A DNA stretch of 64,000 nt from Rhipidocladum racemiflorum (lineage: Eukaryota > Streptophyta > Magnoliopsida > Poales > Poaceae). The position numbers were made by a program, and so were the translations under genes. The DNA lies in the NCBI GenBank assembly GCA_036346355.1, contig CM070591.1, positions 23,730,001 to 23,794,000 on the forward strand, read 5' to 3'. The stretch's first letter is position 1, and the number at the start of each line of letters is the position of its first letter. Shown here one piece after another: positions 1-10,882 of this stretch. The notes under the pieces were generated by a model. That model was not told the origin of the DNA, searched no databases, and worked only from the letters and a program-made list of their open reading frames with translations.

Positions 1-1481
1 GTAACTCTTTTTGGCTAGAGTTGGAGTTGTTTTGAAAATGTGTGTGATGTTGCGAGTGCTTCAAAAATGTGGACTTTATGAAAGTTTTACAAAGTGATTT
101 TGTTAGTGAGGTGTTCCCCTTTTGGGAATGAGTTTCCCTCTCCTTGAGGAAGTTCGTGATGGTTGTGGGAGCAGATGCTCGACTTGAAATTTTGATGTTC
201 TTTTCCAAAATGTTGAATTTGGATGAAATGCAATGTTGTGCAAGTTCGATTTTCAAGCGATGTGGGGTCTTTTTACGACGTGGTGTTTCTTGTCAACTAT
301 GCTGCCGTCATAGTCTATATGAATTTCCGCAACCTTCGATGTTAATTGTGTTTCCATCATTTGATACTGAGGAAGAAGTCATTTGGTGAATGACTATTCG
401 GTGCCGTTGTTACATGATGAATGAAGGGTGAAAAAGGAAAATGAGACATTGTTTATGCATAATTAATCATAAAGGAGTCGACGAGGCAGTCGGTGAGAAA
501 GTCATATAAGGATATATGACTAATCCGAGTGCTCTTGAAAAGTGTGCATGCATGTCAAGAATCGAGATGTCCATTTCTTTCTAGTATGAAAAGAAAGAAT
601 GAAGAAATTATGGTATTTTGGTTGTAGTGTAGGGGATTTATGCTTCCTTTGTGATTTGGCTTGGATGTTGCGAATTCTTTCCAAAATGGTTGTTAACGCT
701 TTGGGTTTGAGTTGTCGTGTGTACATTTGGGGTTGATACCTAATTGTTTTTGTGTGAGGCGAGACCCTCTTAAGAAAGGAACCAATTGTGGTTTGGTAAG
801 GTTTCGATCCTAGCTTGGGGCTAGGTGTTGAACCCTAGTGGTATAAAGGCTGGTTGGTGATGGAGGTTGATGATGTATGGGTTTAACCATTATTAAGTGT
901 AGCGATGGGTGGAAGTGAAGTTGACGGTAGTTCGGTGATATTTGTCATGCCGTGAGCATTAGTCGTCACGAGTTGTTCTAGGATTTGACTCTTGTTTGGG
1001 ACAGGATGGAATAAAATGTTAGTATGATGGTGTATCGGACGGGAAAGTGTGCCTTAATGAGTTTTCCCCTCGATGGAAATTTTCGGAATGTAGAAAGGTC
1101 GTTAAAGGAATTGTGACTTCCTTTGATTATGTCATGTTGAGTTTAATGGAGTATGGTAGTTAGGTTGGTTGTGATAGAAGTATGAAGTGTTTGCCGTGAG
1201 GATTCGAGCGTTTTGGGTTGATGGAGCCCTTTGTGGTTGAAACGCAGATTCTGTTGGGGAATTGAAGTGAAGGTCGATTTGTGAGGGGTTGCCCTTAATT
1301 GAGCTAGATCAACACTTTTTCTCTATGTGTTGGTTTTGGGAACTCGTTTGTTGTTTGTTCCGGTTTTAGTCGTTATGTGAATGTTTTGTGCTGCAGAGAA
1401 GCCGTTTGTCCCTAGGGGATTTTGTCATTGATTTTGGCGTCCTTCAGATTCGAGGTCGAATCCTGTTGAAGGGGGGGAGAA
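1..1481 (+). mobile_element. Internal tail of LTR retrotransposon D, no recognisable coding
   Basis: This stretch lies left of a polypurine tract and an LTR start, so it is read as the 3' internal region of an LTR retrotransposon whose 5' part lies outside the window. Small open frames occur (for example 144-389), but none shows gag, protease, RT, RNase H, integrase or chromodomain motifs. It may be a decayed or non-autonomous element. A motif around 491-505 (GGTGAGAAAGTCAT) recurs inside the LTR at 15606 and 15634, which supports both belonging to one element. The clade is not assigned. Confidence 0.6.
1469..1480 (+). promoter_or_regulatory. Polypurine tract of element D
   Basis: The run AAGGGGGGGAGA sits one base before an LTR that opens with TGTGACAC. 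Plus-strand DNA priming in LTR retrotransposons uses such a purine run directly before the 3' LTR. This fixes the element's orientation as plus. Confidence 0.8.
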
Positions 1482-2041
1482 TGTGACACTACGGTATGGT
1501 GTGACATTATAGAATGTGAAATTAGAGAATAAAACCTTTCGGCTTGAGGTTTACTCGCGTTTTTGGGCCGTTTGAAGTGATGTGTCACCACGGAGTGTCG
1601 TAACCTTTTAAATGGTGCATGTTAAGGTCAAAAACTTTATGAAATATGGTATGGCAGGTTAAAACCATAAGGTATGGAGGTTAATAACGTTTAGGGCCGT
1701 TTAGGCCGTTTTGGGTTTTGGGCCTTCAGAGTTTTGGGCCTTGGTGGGCTTTGGTGGGATGGATTAGGTCTCCGTAACGGACTAGAATTGGGTGTGGGGG
1801 CTTGTAAAAGGGGTTTCCCTGCCCCTTTGGGGCATCCACCCTGCTGCCATTGCGCCCCTTGAGGCCTTGGTGCAGCCCCCTCACCTCCCCCCACTTGCCA
1901 AGCCCTAGCCGCCCCTTCCCTTTGAGCCTTGCGCCTCCCCCTTGCTCTCCTCCATTGCCCCACCTCCCCACCACCTCTCCTCCACCCCCTTGCTGCCCTA
2001 GGGTGGTCTCCACACCTCTGCACCTTGTGGATCCGTCCGTT

Positions 2042-2103
2042 GGAGCGGGGAGCGAGGAGCGAGGAGCGAGGAGCGAGGAGCGAGGAGCGTGGAGCGAGAA
2101 GCG
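2042..2103 (+). repeat. 7-bp tandem repeat (GAGGAGC)n in the D LTR
   Basis: About eight consecutive, slightly varied copies of a 7 bp unit (GGAGCGA) are visible. Because 7 is not a multiple of 3, all frames read through as repetitive peptides, which explains the long low-complexity ORFs on both strands here. No coding function is implied. Confidence 0.85.
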
Positions 2104-2938
2104 ATCCGCGAGGAGATCTATTGGAGATTCGTTCGTTGGGCAAAGGTATGATCATGGGGATCCTTGGGTTTGATCTAGGTACTGTTCTTAGGGTGTTTAT
2201 GAAGTTTTTAGATCAATTGGTGGTGCTGGGTTGGAGTTCTTTGGGTTAGATCTAGACGTTGCCACGTTTCTGTTTTCGGGCAGATTGAGCAGTCGGGCTA
2301 GGGTTCGAGTTTTCGTCGATCTAGAATCCGAATCTGTCCATACGGACTTAAAAGAAGTTGTAGATAATTTAATTATCTTTCCGTGGACATAAAGTACGTT
2401 AAAATCCGATCAGCCGTTTGAATGTTATGGCCGTTTTACCGAGCGTGTTAAAATCTGTGACGCAATTAGAACAGATCGTAGTAATCTGTAGATTAAACAA
2501 TTTTAGAGTCTGAATCAGTCTTTCCGTATAACTAGAAAAAAGGTAGGAAATTTCCTAAGCTTCGCGATGGTATACTCGTTTAATCGATTTGGAGTCCCAG
2601 AACTCAAGTTATGGCCTTTGCAAGGCTGCTGTCCCGCCGGGACAGAACCTCTGTTTTAGGTTTTGCGAGTAGCGGGCAATGTCGGGTGAGATGGGGATTT
2701 GTGTACTGTTTTGTGGGCATTATTGAGAGTATGTGATGCCGTTGTGCAGGTGGTGTGACCCCGGGGGTGCCCTCTACTTCCCACAATCCCGTCGCCCACG
2801 GTTGAGGCAAGTGTGTTGTGATGGATAGCGATTTGTAGGTTGCTTGTTGAGAATAGATGGAATTGACTACATGATATATGATCACTTGCCATGCTTTTAT
2901 GATTGCCAATGATATGATGAGCATGTTTAATATGTTAT

Positions 2939-2943
2939 GATGC
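2939..2943. repeat. TSD of element A, left copy (GATGC)
   Basis: GATGC immediately precedes the LTR start of element A and recurs immediately after its end at 15529-15533. A 5 bp duplication is the usual integrase signature of Ty3/gypsy elements and shows that A inserted into the D LTR as one intact unit. Confidence 0.95.
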
Positions 2944-3566
2944 TGTAACACCCCAAAATTTTGCTTTTCTTAAATTCATGTGTGATTTGGCACTTTGGTG
3001 AATTTTTGGAATTTTCTGTAATTTATTTGGAATTATTTGGAATTTATTTGAATTTATTCCATTTTGAAATAATTGAAGAATTTGATTTTGCAAATAAATT
3101 TTTGTTGGAAATATTTTATTTGAGTCCAAAATGATCTAAAGTATTTTCCAGAATTTTTCTGGAATTTTTAAAGTCATTTGCTATTTTTAATGAATTAAAA
3201 TGAATTACTGGGAATTATTTTAAATATTAAATCGCTGGAAAATCCAACTCGGGTCAAGTACTGTTCATCCGACCGAGTCGGAACCCGAGTCGGACTCGAG
3301 TCCGACCCGAGCCAGTTGACTCGACCAAACCAACTTGAAAACCTAATTGATCCCAACCGTTGGATCAAGATCCAACGGCTGAGATCTGCCGTACCGGTTC
3401 GAGCCGCGTCCGACCCGGACCCGATCGCGCCGTGCGATCGTGGCCGTTGATCGCGACACGTGGACGGCCACGATTTCGTCGTCTTCACCGAGTCCGAGCT
3501 GGACTCCGCCGCCGCGCCCGCCGCCGTAACGAACTAGGTTTCCGTCTAGGGCACGAACGCCGAGGC

Positions 3567-3574
3567 TATTTAAA
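3567..3574 (+). promoter_or_regulatory. TATA-like box in the A 5' LTR
   Basis: TATTTAAA lies in a GC-rich context about 620 bp into the LTR. It recurs at the matching place in the A 3' LTR (12706), C (24040) and E (51314). Conservation in otherwise variable sequence makes it the best promoter candidate. No start site can be confirmed from sequence alone. Confidence 0.6.
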
Positions 3575-4182
3575 GCGTGAGACGTCCCCCGAGGTTGCCC
3601 TCATCCTTGCGCACCCGTTTCCCCGAGCCATCTCGCCTGAGCCGCCGCCGTTTGGCCGCACGAGCTCGCCGGAGTTGGAAGTCTGTTCCGCCGCGGTTAA
3701 ACGCCGATATTCTTTGCCGTCCGTCGTCCTCGCCGTCATCAAGACCAGATCCGGATTCCCCAAGGCGAGGCAGCGTTCGGGAGTACCCCTCACCTCGCCG
3801 GAGAAGCCCCGAAGCGCCGTTGGACTCGTCGTCGTCTTCATCTCCGGTGGCCACTGCTCCGCCGCGTCGCCATCGCCGTTCGCGAGCTCTGTCAGCCGTC
3901 CGATCCAGATCGCACGGCTAGGATCTCGCCACGTCACCCCGCCGGTGAGATCACGCTTCGAACTCCAGATCCAATCCCGACCGTTGGATCTAGATCCAAC
4001 GGTCCGAAATCAATGCGTTAACCTAAAACGTGTCAACACTAGATCCAATCCGCGCCGTTGATTTTCAAATCAACGGCCGAGATCGAGCCACGCGTCCGGG
4101 AAGTTGGACCGACGCGGTCAGCGCCGTACGCGCGTGACGCTGACACGCTGGGCCCGCGTGTCAGCGGCTCGGCCGAACCACA

Positions 4183-4207
4183 CCATGACGTCACGCTGAC
4201 GTCATGG
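4183..4207 (+). promoter_or_regulatory. Paired TGACGTCA boxes (bZIP/TGA-type) in the A LTR
   Basis: Two TGACGTCA boxes lie 6 bp apart inside a 25 bp near-perfect inverted repeat, with a third box at 4251-4258 and CACGTG/ACGTG cores nearby (4281, 4373). TGACG pairs are the classic target of plant TGA bZIP factors. They lie downstream of the TATA-like box, so enhancer use is inference. Confidence 0.45.
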
Positions 4208-4682
4208 CGGGCCCGCTTGTCGGCTGTCCCGGTGTCTTGGACGCCAAGCAATGACGTCATCTGTAGGCCCACATGTCGATCCACGTGGCCGTGGGACCGA
4301 GTCCACCGTGGACCCGAGCCGGCGTGGACCAAGTCCATGGACGGTGGCGTCGGCCGACCAATCGAAGCTGCCACGTGTCATTCTTTGGCGCAATAATTAA
4401 TATCAGAAAAAGAAAATGATTTATTAATTCGAAATATTGATTCAAATTTAGATTCAAACTTCAAACGATTATAACTTTTGCGTTTCAACTCCGATTTGAG
4501 CGATTCAAATTTCTAAATTTGTATAAAATTAAGATCTACCTAAATATGAATTTTATTTAATTTTTGGACTAAAGTTTTTCTCTGTAATATTATTTAATTG
4601 ATTATTTAAACTTTAAATAATCATAACTTTTGCGTTTTAACTCCAAATTTGACGATTCCAGTTTCTAAAAATCCAGAAAATT

Positions 4683-4910
4683 ATGTTCTTTCTGTTTATG
4701 GATTTTATTTGGAGTTTTGGGATCTTTTTGCATAGTGTTTATTTGTGTATTTGCTATTTGCACGCTTTACGAGTAGACGTTGAAGTGCCGGAAGGATTCG
4801 AAGGAGAAGTGTTGACTCAGGATCCAACTCAAGACCAAGAACAAGTACTTTTTGAAGGCAAGTTGTGCTTTGACCATGTTGATCCTATTTCGAAATCTAT
4901 TTTGATTTAA
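4683..4910 (+). other. Short ORF conserved between LTRs, function unknown
   Basis: A 75-codon open frame with a hydrophobic start and an acidic, Gln-rich half (VDVEVPEGFEGE, then DPTQDQEQVLFEG) occurs here. It recurs almost unchanged at 13825-14052 and as close variants in E (52505-52783) and F (48282-48473); in C the frame is broken. The codons for FEG/K overlap AAG|GCAAGT at 4855-4863, a possible GC-type splice donor. It may be a leader exon rather than an independent gene. I recognise no domain. Confidence 0.3.
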
Positions 4911-6249
4911 ACTATTGCATGCTAGTTCAATTAGAAAGATACTTTGTTTAAACATGGGGGTTAGATAAATACCAATTTGCTATATGACACCTTGATTACT
5001 TAAGTATGTGCCATGATCCCTTGTCACCCTAGTTGTGGATTACTAGTTGGACGTTATTAAATTGCCAACATGGGTAGACCGTTGTAGTATCTTTGCTTAG
5101 ACACCTTTCGTGCTCATGACATGATTTTGGGACAATCAAATGTTAATATTGACTTAATGATATATTGAACCTGTTTTGGAAAAGTATCATGTGTTGTTGA
5201 TGGCACGTGGTGCATGGTAATCAAGCGGGGTTTGATAAACGATTTTCGGCGGGGCATGTGGCAAGAGTAATCAGGTGGGCGGTGTGGCCTGGGATGATGA
5301 TTTGGTTTTTCGTAGTCTTGCCCTGGTCACTCTAAGGACTTAACCTTGCAAGCCTTTGAACTGGGTCATACTTGCAACCACATGGTCGGAATGGGGCGGC
5401 CCTAGTTGATTAAGTCGCTAAGGACTCACTTGTGGAGCCTCGGGTGTCGATTACACCGTTTGTGTGATTGTGCGGGGCGTATCGTGGCTGTGGCCAGGTA
5501 CCCATCTAACGGTGTGTTGGTCCCATACTTCGCCTTGGCTAAGGGAAGGGATGGTGTAGAGCACGACAGGAGAGGACCACTGTGTTGTTTGAGGCTTCCG
5601 AAAGGCTTTGTTACTGAACTTCGCCTTTGTGGTGTTTGACTGTATCTTGTGGGTAAAGTGCATAACCTCTGCAGAGTGTAGAATCTATTTGAATAAGCCG
5701 AGTCCACTGATCTTGGACAATGCTCGGGAATTACAGTCAAGGGTTAGATTTTCTGAAAATAACTTGGATTTGAAAAGTTGGGTTGGTTTAACCAAGAAGA
5801 TGATGGAGATATGGTTTAGGATGGGAAAAATGTTTGTTAAACTTCTTGAAAAGTTATTTATGCTTTACTTATTTCTACTGCTTTCGAATCTACTTTTATT
5901 ACTTGTCAAAAGCTGTTTACTGCGAATATACCTTGAGCTATTCCTTTGTACCAAGCCATGCATATAGTATATTAGCTTGCATTCTGTGCATGACTTGCTG
6001 AGTACCAAGTACTCACCCTTGCCTCAACACAATATCAGTTGAAGAGGAGATTACGCCAGTTTCGGAGGAGGAGTTCCAAGAGGACCCGTCTACTTAGGGA
6101 TGCGAGCCCAGTCAGTTGCCTGTGGTATACTGGATGGCGCCACAGTTTATTTGATTTTCATTCTTTGTTATTTCTCTTTGAATAAGTTTCGCCTTGCGAG
6201 GCATATATTTGTACCTTGGCCAAAAGGTCAAGTAACCTTTGGTTATTTA

Positions 6250-6255
6250 AATAAA
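6250..6255 (+). terminator. Polyadenylation signal candidate (AATAAA) in the A 5' LTR
   Basis: AATAAA sits about 130 bp before the LTR end and is repeated at 15396-15401 in the 3' LTR, where it would end the element's transcript. It is also kept in C (26803), E and F at the same place. Transcript ends are not known. Confidence 0.5.
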
Positions 6256-6385
6256 GTACTTTGATAATATCGATTGGTATGATTGTGATATTTACCGATG
6301 TTAAGACTGTGTGCACTCGCGCGTTCGTGGACTAGTGCTGTATACACAGAGGGTCCGGTTTTGCAAATTCGGGTCCCGACAGAGG

Positions 6386-6397
6386 TGGTATCGAGCC
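6386..6397 (+). promoter_or_regulatory. Primer-binding site of element A (initiator Met tRNA type)
   Basis: TGGTATCGAGCC begins 4 bp after the LTR end. The standard site complementary to plant initiator-Met tRNA is TGGTATCAGAGCC, which elements B (21181) and C (26938) carry intact. A lacks one base (CAGAG read as CGAG), a CAG-site loss like many other A differences. Confidence 0.85.
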
Positions 6398-6599
6398 ATA
6401 CTTGACCGTAGGCTCAACCCTAAGCTAGAATGGTCGTAGTGAGGATAAAACCTATTTTCTAAAGCTAAAAATTTGTGAAGATAAGAAATGACATCTCGAC
6501 TTATCCCCTTCTCTCTTTTCTTGTCTCTTGCTGGAATTTTCCCTTACCTTGTCACAATTTAAAAATTCCGAGTTCTTACGTAAAGCACTCTTGTGACAG

Positions 6600-7314
6600 A
6601 TGGAGGAAGAGTTCAACTACGTTGATCCTGAAGTTGGTCACGCTGCAGAGCTTTGGCACATGCTACAAACTCTCGGAGATTTTGAGAAGCCCCAATACCA
6701 AGTGGAAGTGATCAGACAAGCGGGATTGATCAAGGCTTGTGATGTGAGGATTGAGGTACCTGCTAGGAAAAGGGCCAGGCAATCGGCCGATACAACTGCC
6801 TTGCCGGAGATCTACAATGCGGATGGGTATCCAAGAAGTATCACGACGAGCAATGCGGCACATTACCCGTATCTACGCCAGAGAGTTGGAAATGCGGTGT
6901 TCCGTTACCATCCGCGCAGCGATAACCTTCTTGACCAAGACGATTCAGGATGAGAATGCCACGCAGTTACCACGATTGGCACGATTAAATCGTCGCCAGG
7001 AAGATGTACTAGATAATACAAGCAAGGAGCTACGTAAGGCCCGCAAGGAAATCACGGCGAGAGAAGAACGAGATGGCGGGAAGCTCAAGAGTATGTGGCA
7101 CACCTTCTACGAAGGATTGACGAGTTGGAGATGACTTTGTACGGACCAGACCAGGCCGGTACTCGAGCTACGAGCCAGATCCGGAGGAGTCGAGATCTCG
7201 ATGAGGACACTGCTTCTTCGACTACCACAGAGGACACGATTCTTTGGACATGGCGATCGTTTACGCCTATGCCACAAAGACCCGCATCCGTGCCGTGGAG
7301 GTTTTCTCGATGAG
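6600..7314 (+). pseudogene. Element A leader ORF upstream of gag (coiled-coil protein, frameshifted)
   Basis: A separate coding block lies between the primer site and gag. It starts MEEEFNYVDPEVGHAAELWH at an ATG preceded by TGTGACAG and runs across three frames. The middle is basic and charged (LDNTSKELRKARKEIT, then a leucine/glutamate-spaced segment ending DELEMTLYGP) and looks like a coiled coil. It ends with an acidic Ser/Thr stretch (EPDPEESDLDEDTASSTTT) and a short Pro/Arg tail. The same protein occurs in C (27151-27862) and E (to 42469), where its C-terminal part is open. I know no named domain for it. Conservation among copies suggests a real gene. A is broken by at least two indels. 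Confidence 0.6.
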
Positions 7315-7593
7315 TGAGCATAGGTTCTATAGTGAGACTCCTTCGCCGAGTTGAGTCATAGAATAAAGAGTCACCCTTTAGGCGTTAGACTCCAGAGTTA
7401 GTTCGATTTGGATTTGCTTTGTTTGCTAAGTGTGCAGTATGTGTTGCAAGGCCCTTAGGCATTGTAAGCAACCATACCAAGTTATTAAATAATAAAGTTG
7501 GACCTTAAGTTACACCTTTCGCCCCGCATAAGTTCCATATTACTTGTCTATTCTGGTTTCCCTCTCATCTCTAAACCTAGAGCAAATCGACAG

Positions 7594-8606
7594 ATGGTGA
7601 ACACCCGTGGAAACTTTGGAAGCAATGGGAGTGGATCTCGCCCAGCAGAAAACCCCAATGATGGAGCACCAGCACCACCACTGGATATGCAGAATTTCGG
7701 AGCGTTTCTTGCTGCCCAGACTCAGTTGATGCATGCTATGATGCAACAAATGCAGCACGTCCTTTGCTCGTGCCACTGCTAATCAAGTTAATCGGGGACC
7801 ACGCCCGAATACAAAGGTGTCGAGTTCATGAGGACTCACCCACCCACTTTCTCTGGGAATGCCAATCCATTGGAGGCCGATGATTGGTTAAGATCAATCG
7901 AGAGGAAGCTACACATAGCTCAATGCATAGGGAATGAGAAGGTACTTTACGCTTCTCATCAGTTGGAAGGAACAGCCGCCGAATGGTGGGAGAATTTCTG
8001 TGCCACGCAGGAGAACCCTCAAGATATCACTTGGGAAGAGTTCACAGCTGCATTCCGACAGTATCACGTGCCTGAAGGAATCATGGACCTTAAGAAGGAG
8101 GAGTTCAGAGCACTAAAGCAAGGTAATCAGCCGGTGGCCGACTACCTAAACAAGTTCACACAGCTAGCACGCTACGCACCTGAGGATGTAGCGACAGATA
8201 AATCCAGACAGTCTCGTTTTATGAAGGGACTTAACTCAGGATTGCAAGTAGGGTTGATCACCCACACTTTTCCAGATTTCCAAGAGTTGGTGAATAAGGC
8301 GCTTATTCTTGAGGACAAGCGCAAGGAACTGGATGAGAACAGGAAGCGCAGGATGCAACAGCAAGGATCACGTCAGGGAGCGCAACAGCGTTTGAGAGTT
8401 GCACCAAATCAATTCTTCAGATTCCAACCACAGAATGCAACAAGGACACCATCCCCAGCACCAAGACCTGTCAATCAAAACTACCAGACCCCAGCCCCCG
8501 CTAGAAACGCTACTCCAGGCAAATCCACGGAACAGTGAGACGCTGCTACAACTGCAACGAGCCAGGACACTTTGCCAACAGTTGTCCAAAGAAGACAGCA
8601 GGAGCG
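7594..8606 (+). pseudogene. gag: Element A gag (capsid and CCHC nucleocapsid), frameshifted
   Basis: Gag would form the particle coat and bind genomic RNA. The start MVNTRGNFGSNGSG at 7594 follows TCGACAG. A break near 7760-7790 separates it from the main frame 7828-8538, which holds a Retrotrans_gag-type capsid: FSGNANPLEADDWL, then WWENFCATQENPQDITWEEF, then LKQGNQPVADYLNKF. The following RKRRMQQQGSRQGAQQR region is basic. The zinc knuckle CYNCNEPGHFANSC (CX2CX4HX4C) follows at about 8544 in the next frame. Gag and pol were probably one polyprotein, as in most Tekay elements. Confidence 0.85.
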
Positions 8607-9536
8607 ACCCCAGTTCGCTTCAATCTAGGAACCACCCCAGCTAGGACGCCAGCACCAGGAGCCACACCCCAGACCGTGGTAAAAGGCCGAGTCAACCATG
8701 TCACCGCAGATGCACTGCAAAATGCTACGGACGTCGTACTGGGTAAGTTACTTGTTAACTCAGTACCTGCAACAGTTTTGTTTGACTCTGGAGCTTCGCA
8801 TTCGTTTGTTTCGCGAGGCTTTGCTACTAGAAATGACTTGAGAATTGCAAGACTTAAGTGCATGCTTTTAGTTCAAACCCCTGGTTCCGAACTCCGAACG
8901 GAAGTAGGATGTTCCGGGGTGAGAATACTAATAGATGGAATAGAGTTCCTAGCAAACCTTATAATTTTGGAGACCCAGACCTTAGATGTTATATTGGGAA
9001 TGGATTGGTTATCCAAGCACAAGGCCGTATTGGATTGTGGACGAAGGACTATCTCAGTGGAGAGCCCGTATGGGAAGAAAGTGGAATTTCAAGCCACTGC
9101 AGTTAGAGATGGACAGTTGATGGTTAACAGTACCAAGACAATCAGCATAGAGGATGTCCCAGTAGTGAATGAGTACCCAGACGTTTTTCCCGAGGATCTA
9201 CCTGGTATGCCGCCAGACAGGGACATAGAGTTTGTGATAGAGCTTGTACCTGGTACAGCGCCGATAGCAAAGAGACCCTATCGGATGTCTACCGAGGAGT
9301 TGGTAGAGATGAAGAAACAGCTGGAAGAGTTAATGGATAAAGGATTTATCAGACCAAGTTCGTCGCCGTGGGGAGCACCAGTTTTGTTTGTCAAAAAGAA
9401 GGACGGGAGTTTCAGGATGTGCATCGACTACCGTGCACTCAACGAAGTCACCGTGAAGAATAAATATCCGCTACCCAGGATTGATGATTTGTTCGATCAG
9501 TTAAGAGGAGCCGGAGTTTCTCCAAGATTGATCTGA
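8535..9536 (+). pseudogene. pol: Element A protease and N-terminal reverse transcriptase
   Basis: This is a 333-codon open segment of the gypsy polyprotein. It begins with the Gag zinc knuckle. The aspartic protease motif LFDSGASHSF (catalytic DSG near residue 84) follows at about 8784, with the second protease element ILGMDWLSKH around residue 155. After the linker EYPDVFPEDLPGMPPDRDIE, the RT fingers begin (PYRMSTEELVEMKKQL, then GSFRMCIDYRALNEVTVKN and YPLPRIDDLFDQL). The frame is lost at about 9522, where three T's stand where C and E have four. This is a homopolymer difference that could be a sequencing error. Confidence 0.9.
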
Positions 9537-9553
9537 GATCGGGATACCATCAG

Positions 9554-10882
9554 TTGAAGATCCGATCAGAAGATATTCCGAAGACTGCATTCTCGTCAAG
9601 ATATGGACATTACGAGTTTACAGTTATGTCCTTTGGACTGACGAATGCGCCAGCTTATTTCATGAATATGATGAATAAGGTGTTCATGGAATATTTGGAC
9701 AAGTTTGTCGTCGTATTCATAGACGATATCCTAGTCTACTCCAAGACAGAGGATGAACATGCCGAACACTTGAGGCGAGTTTTGGAAAAGCTGAGGGAAC
9801 AGCAACCTTTCGCCAAGTTCAGCAAGTGTGATTTTTGGAAGGACAAGGTGGAGTTTCTTGGACATGTAATGACTGCAGAAGGAGTCGCCGTAGATCCAAG
9901 CAAAGTAGAAGCCGTGTTACATTGGGAGCAGCCGAAGACTGTGACCCAGATTCGGAGTTTCCTTGGAATGGCAGGATACTACCGCCGTTTCATTGAAGGC
10001 TTTTCGACAATTGCGAAACCTCTTACGCAATTGCTGAAGAAGGAAAAGAAGTTTGCATGGACGCCAGAATGTGAGAAAGGATTTCAGGAGCTGAAGAAGC
10101 GATTGACATCAGCACCGGTGTTAGTTCTACCGGATGTTGCTCAAAGCTTCGATATTTATTGTGACGCATCGCGCCAAGGACTTGGATGTGTGCTGATGCA
10201 GAATGGAAAGGTCGTCGCTTATGCATCAAGGCAGTTGAGGCCGCATGAGGAAAATTATCCGACACATGACCTAGAGTTAGCTGCCGTAGTGCATGCTCTG
10301 AAGATATGGCGTCACTATCTGATTGGAAACAGATGTGAAGTATATACGGATCATAAGAGCCTTAAGTACATATTCACCCAGTCGGATCTGAATATGAGGC
10401 AAAGGAGATGGCTAGAGTTGATCAAGGACTACAATGTTGGAATCCATTACCATCCCGGGAAGGCCAACGTAGTAGCCGATGCTCTGAGTCGGAAAAGCCA
10501 TACCGTGAGTGCGTTGCTAGCCACAAGTCAGGATGAGTTATGTAAGGATTTTCAGAAAATGAAGATTGAGGTAGTACCTAGCGGATTCTTGGCCGCATTG
10601 GAAGTAAAGCCTACTTTAGAGGACCAGATCCGAGAAGGACAGAAGGATGATGACAGGATCCGTAGGATTAAGTCCAAAAAGGAGGAAGGCAAGGCAGAGG
10701 ACTTCAAATTGGATGAGCAGGGCACGTTATGGATGAAGGATCGCATTTGTGTGCCTAGCAAAAAGGAGTTAAAGCAACTGATTCTGGAAGAAGCCCATGA
10801 CTCTAAGTATTCAATTCATCACGAGGCGCCAAGATGTATCAGATCTCAAGGAGAGATTCTCGTGGTCGAGTATGAAACGTGA
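9554..10882 (+). pseudogene. pol: Element A reverse transcriptase and RNase H
   Basis: This 442-codon segment continues RT from the previous frame. It shows SSRYGHYEFTVMSFGLTNAP, the polymerase active site FIDDILVYS (residues 55-63), then FLGHVMTAEG and FLGMAGYYRRFIEGFS of the connection domain. RNase H follows with its expected acidic residues in IYCDAS, DLELAAVVHALKIW, YTDHKSLKYI and ADALSR. It ends in the integrase zinc region, where the frame shifts at about 10800-10880. RT copies the element RNA and RNase H removes it. Catalytic residues look preserved although the polyprotein is broken. Confidence 0.92.

Larger units (their letters stand above)
1482..2943 (+). repeat. 3' LTR of element D, left part
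   Basis: The LTR begins TGTGACAC after the polypurine tract and is interrupted at 2943/2944 by element A. It resumes at 15534 and ends GTGTTACA at 16421, nearly the inverted complement of its start. Without the insertion the LTR is about 2350 bp. Positions 1790-2040 are CT-rich. The other LTR lies left of the window, so LTR age cannot be judged. Confidence 0.8.
2944..6381 (+). repeat. 5' LTR of element A
   Basis: The LTR opens TGTAACACCCC and closes GGGTCCCGACA, with TG/CA ends. In order it holds an AT-rich TTTGGAATTT-repeat start, a GC-rich block (3360-4380) with several 20-22 bp palindromes and TGACGTCA boxes, a TATA-like box at 3567, an AT-rich zone with a conserved short ORF (4683-4910), and an AATAAA at 6250 about 130 bp before the end. 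If TATA and AATAAA are the real signals, R is roughly 2.7 kb and U5 only about 110 bp. Confidence 0.93.

Noticed and set aside
1691..2173. ORFs on both strands around the GAGGAGC repeat
   Set aside because: Low-complexity translation of a 7 bp tandem repeat and a CT-rich block in the D LTR; no domain.
3360..4061. Long Arg/Pro/Ser-rich ORF (233 codons) in the A LTR, with similar ones at 12499, 24066 and 33084 and on the minus strand
   Set aside because: These come from GC-rich LTR sequence that is open in several frames on both strands, varies by indels between copies, and has no recognisable domain.
6386..6397. tRNA gene at the Met-tRNA-like sequence
   Set aside because: Only the 12-16 nt complementary to a tRNA 3' end is present, immediately after an LTR; it is a primer site.
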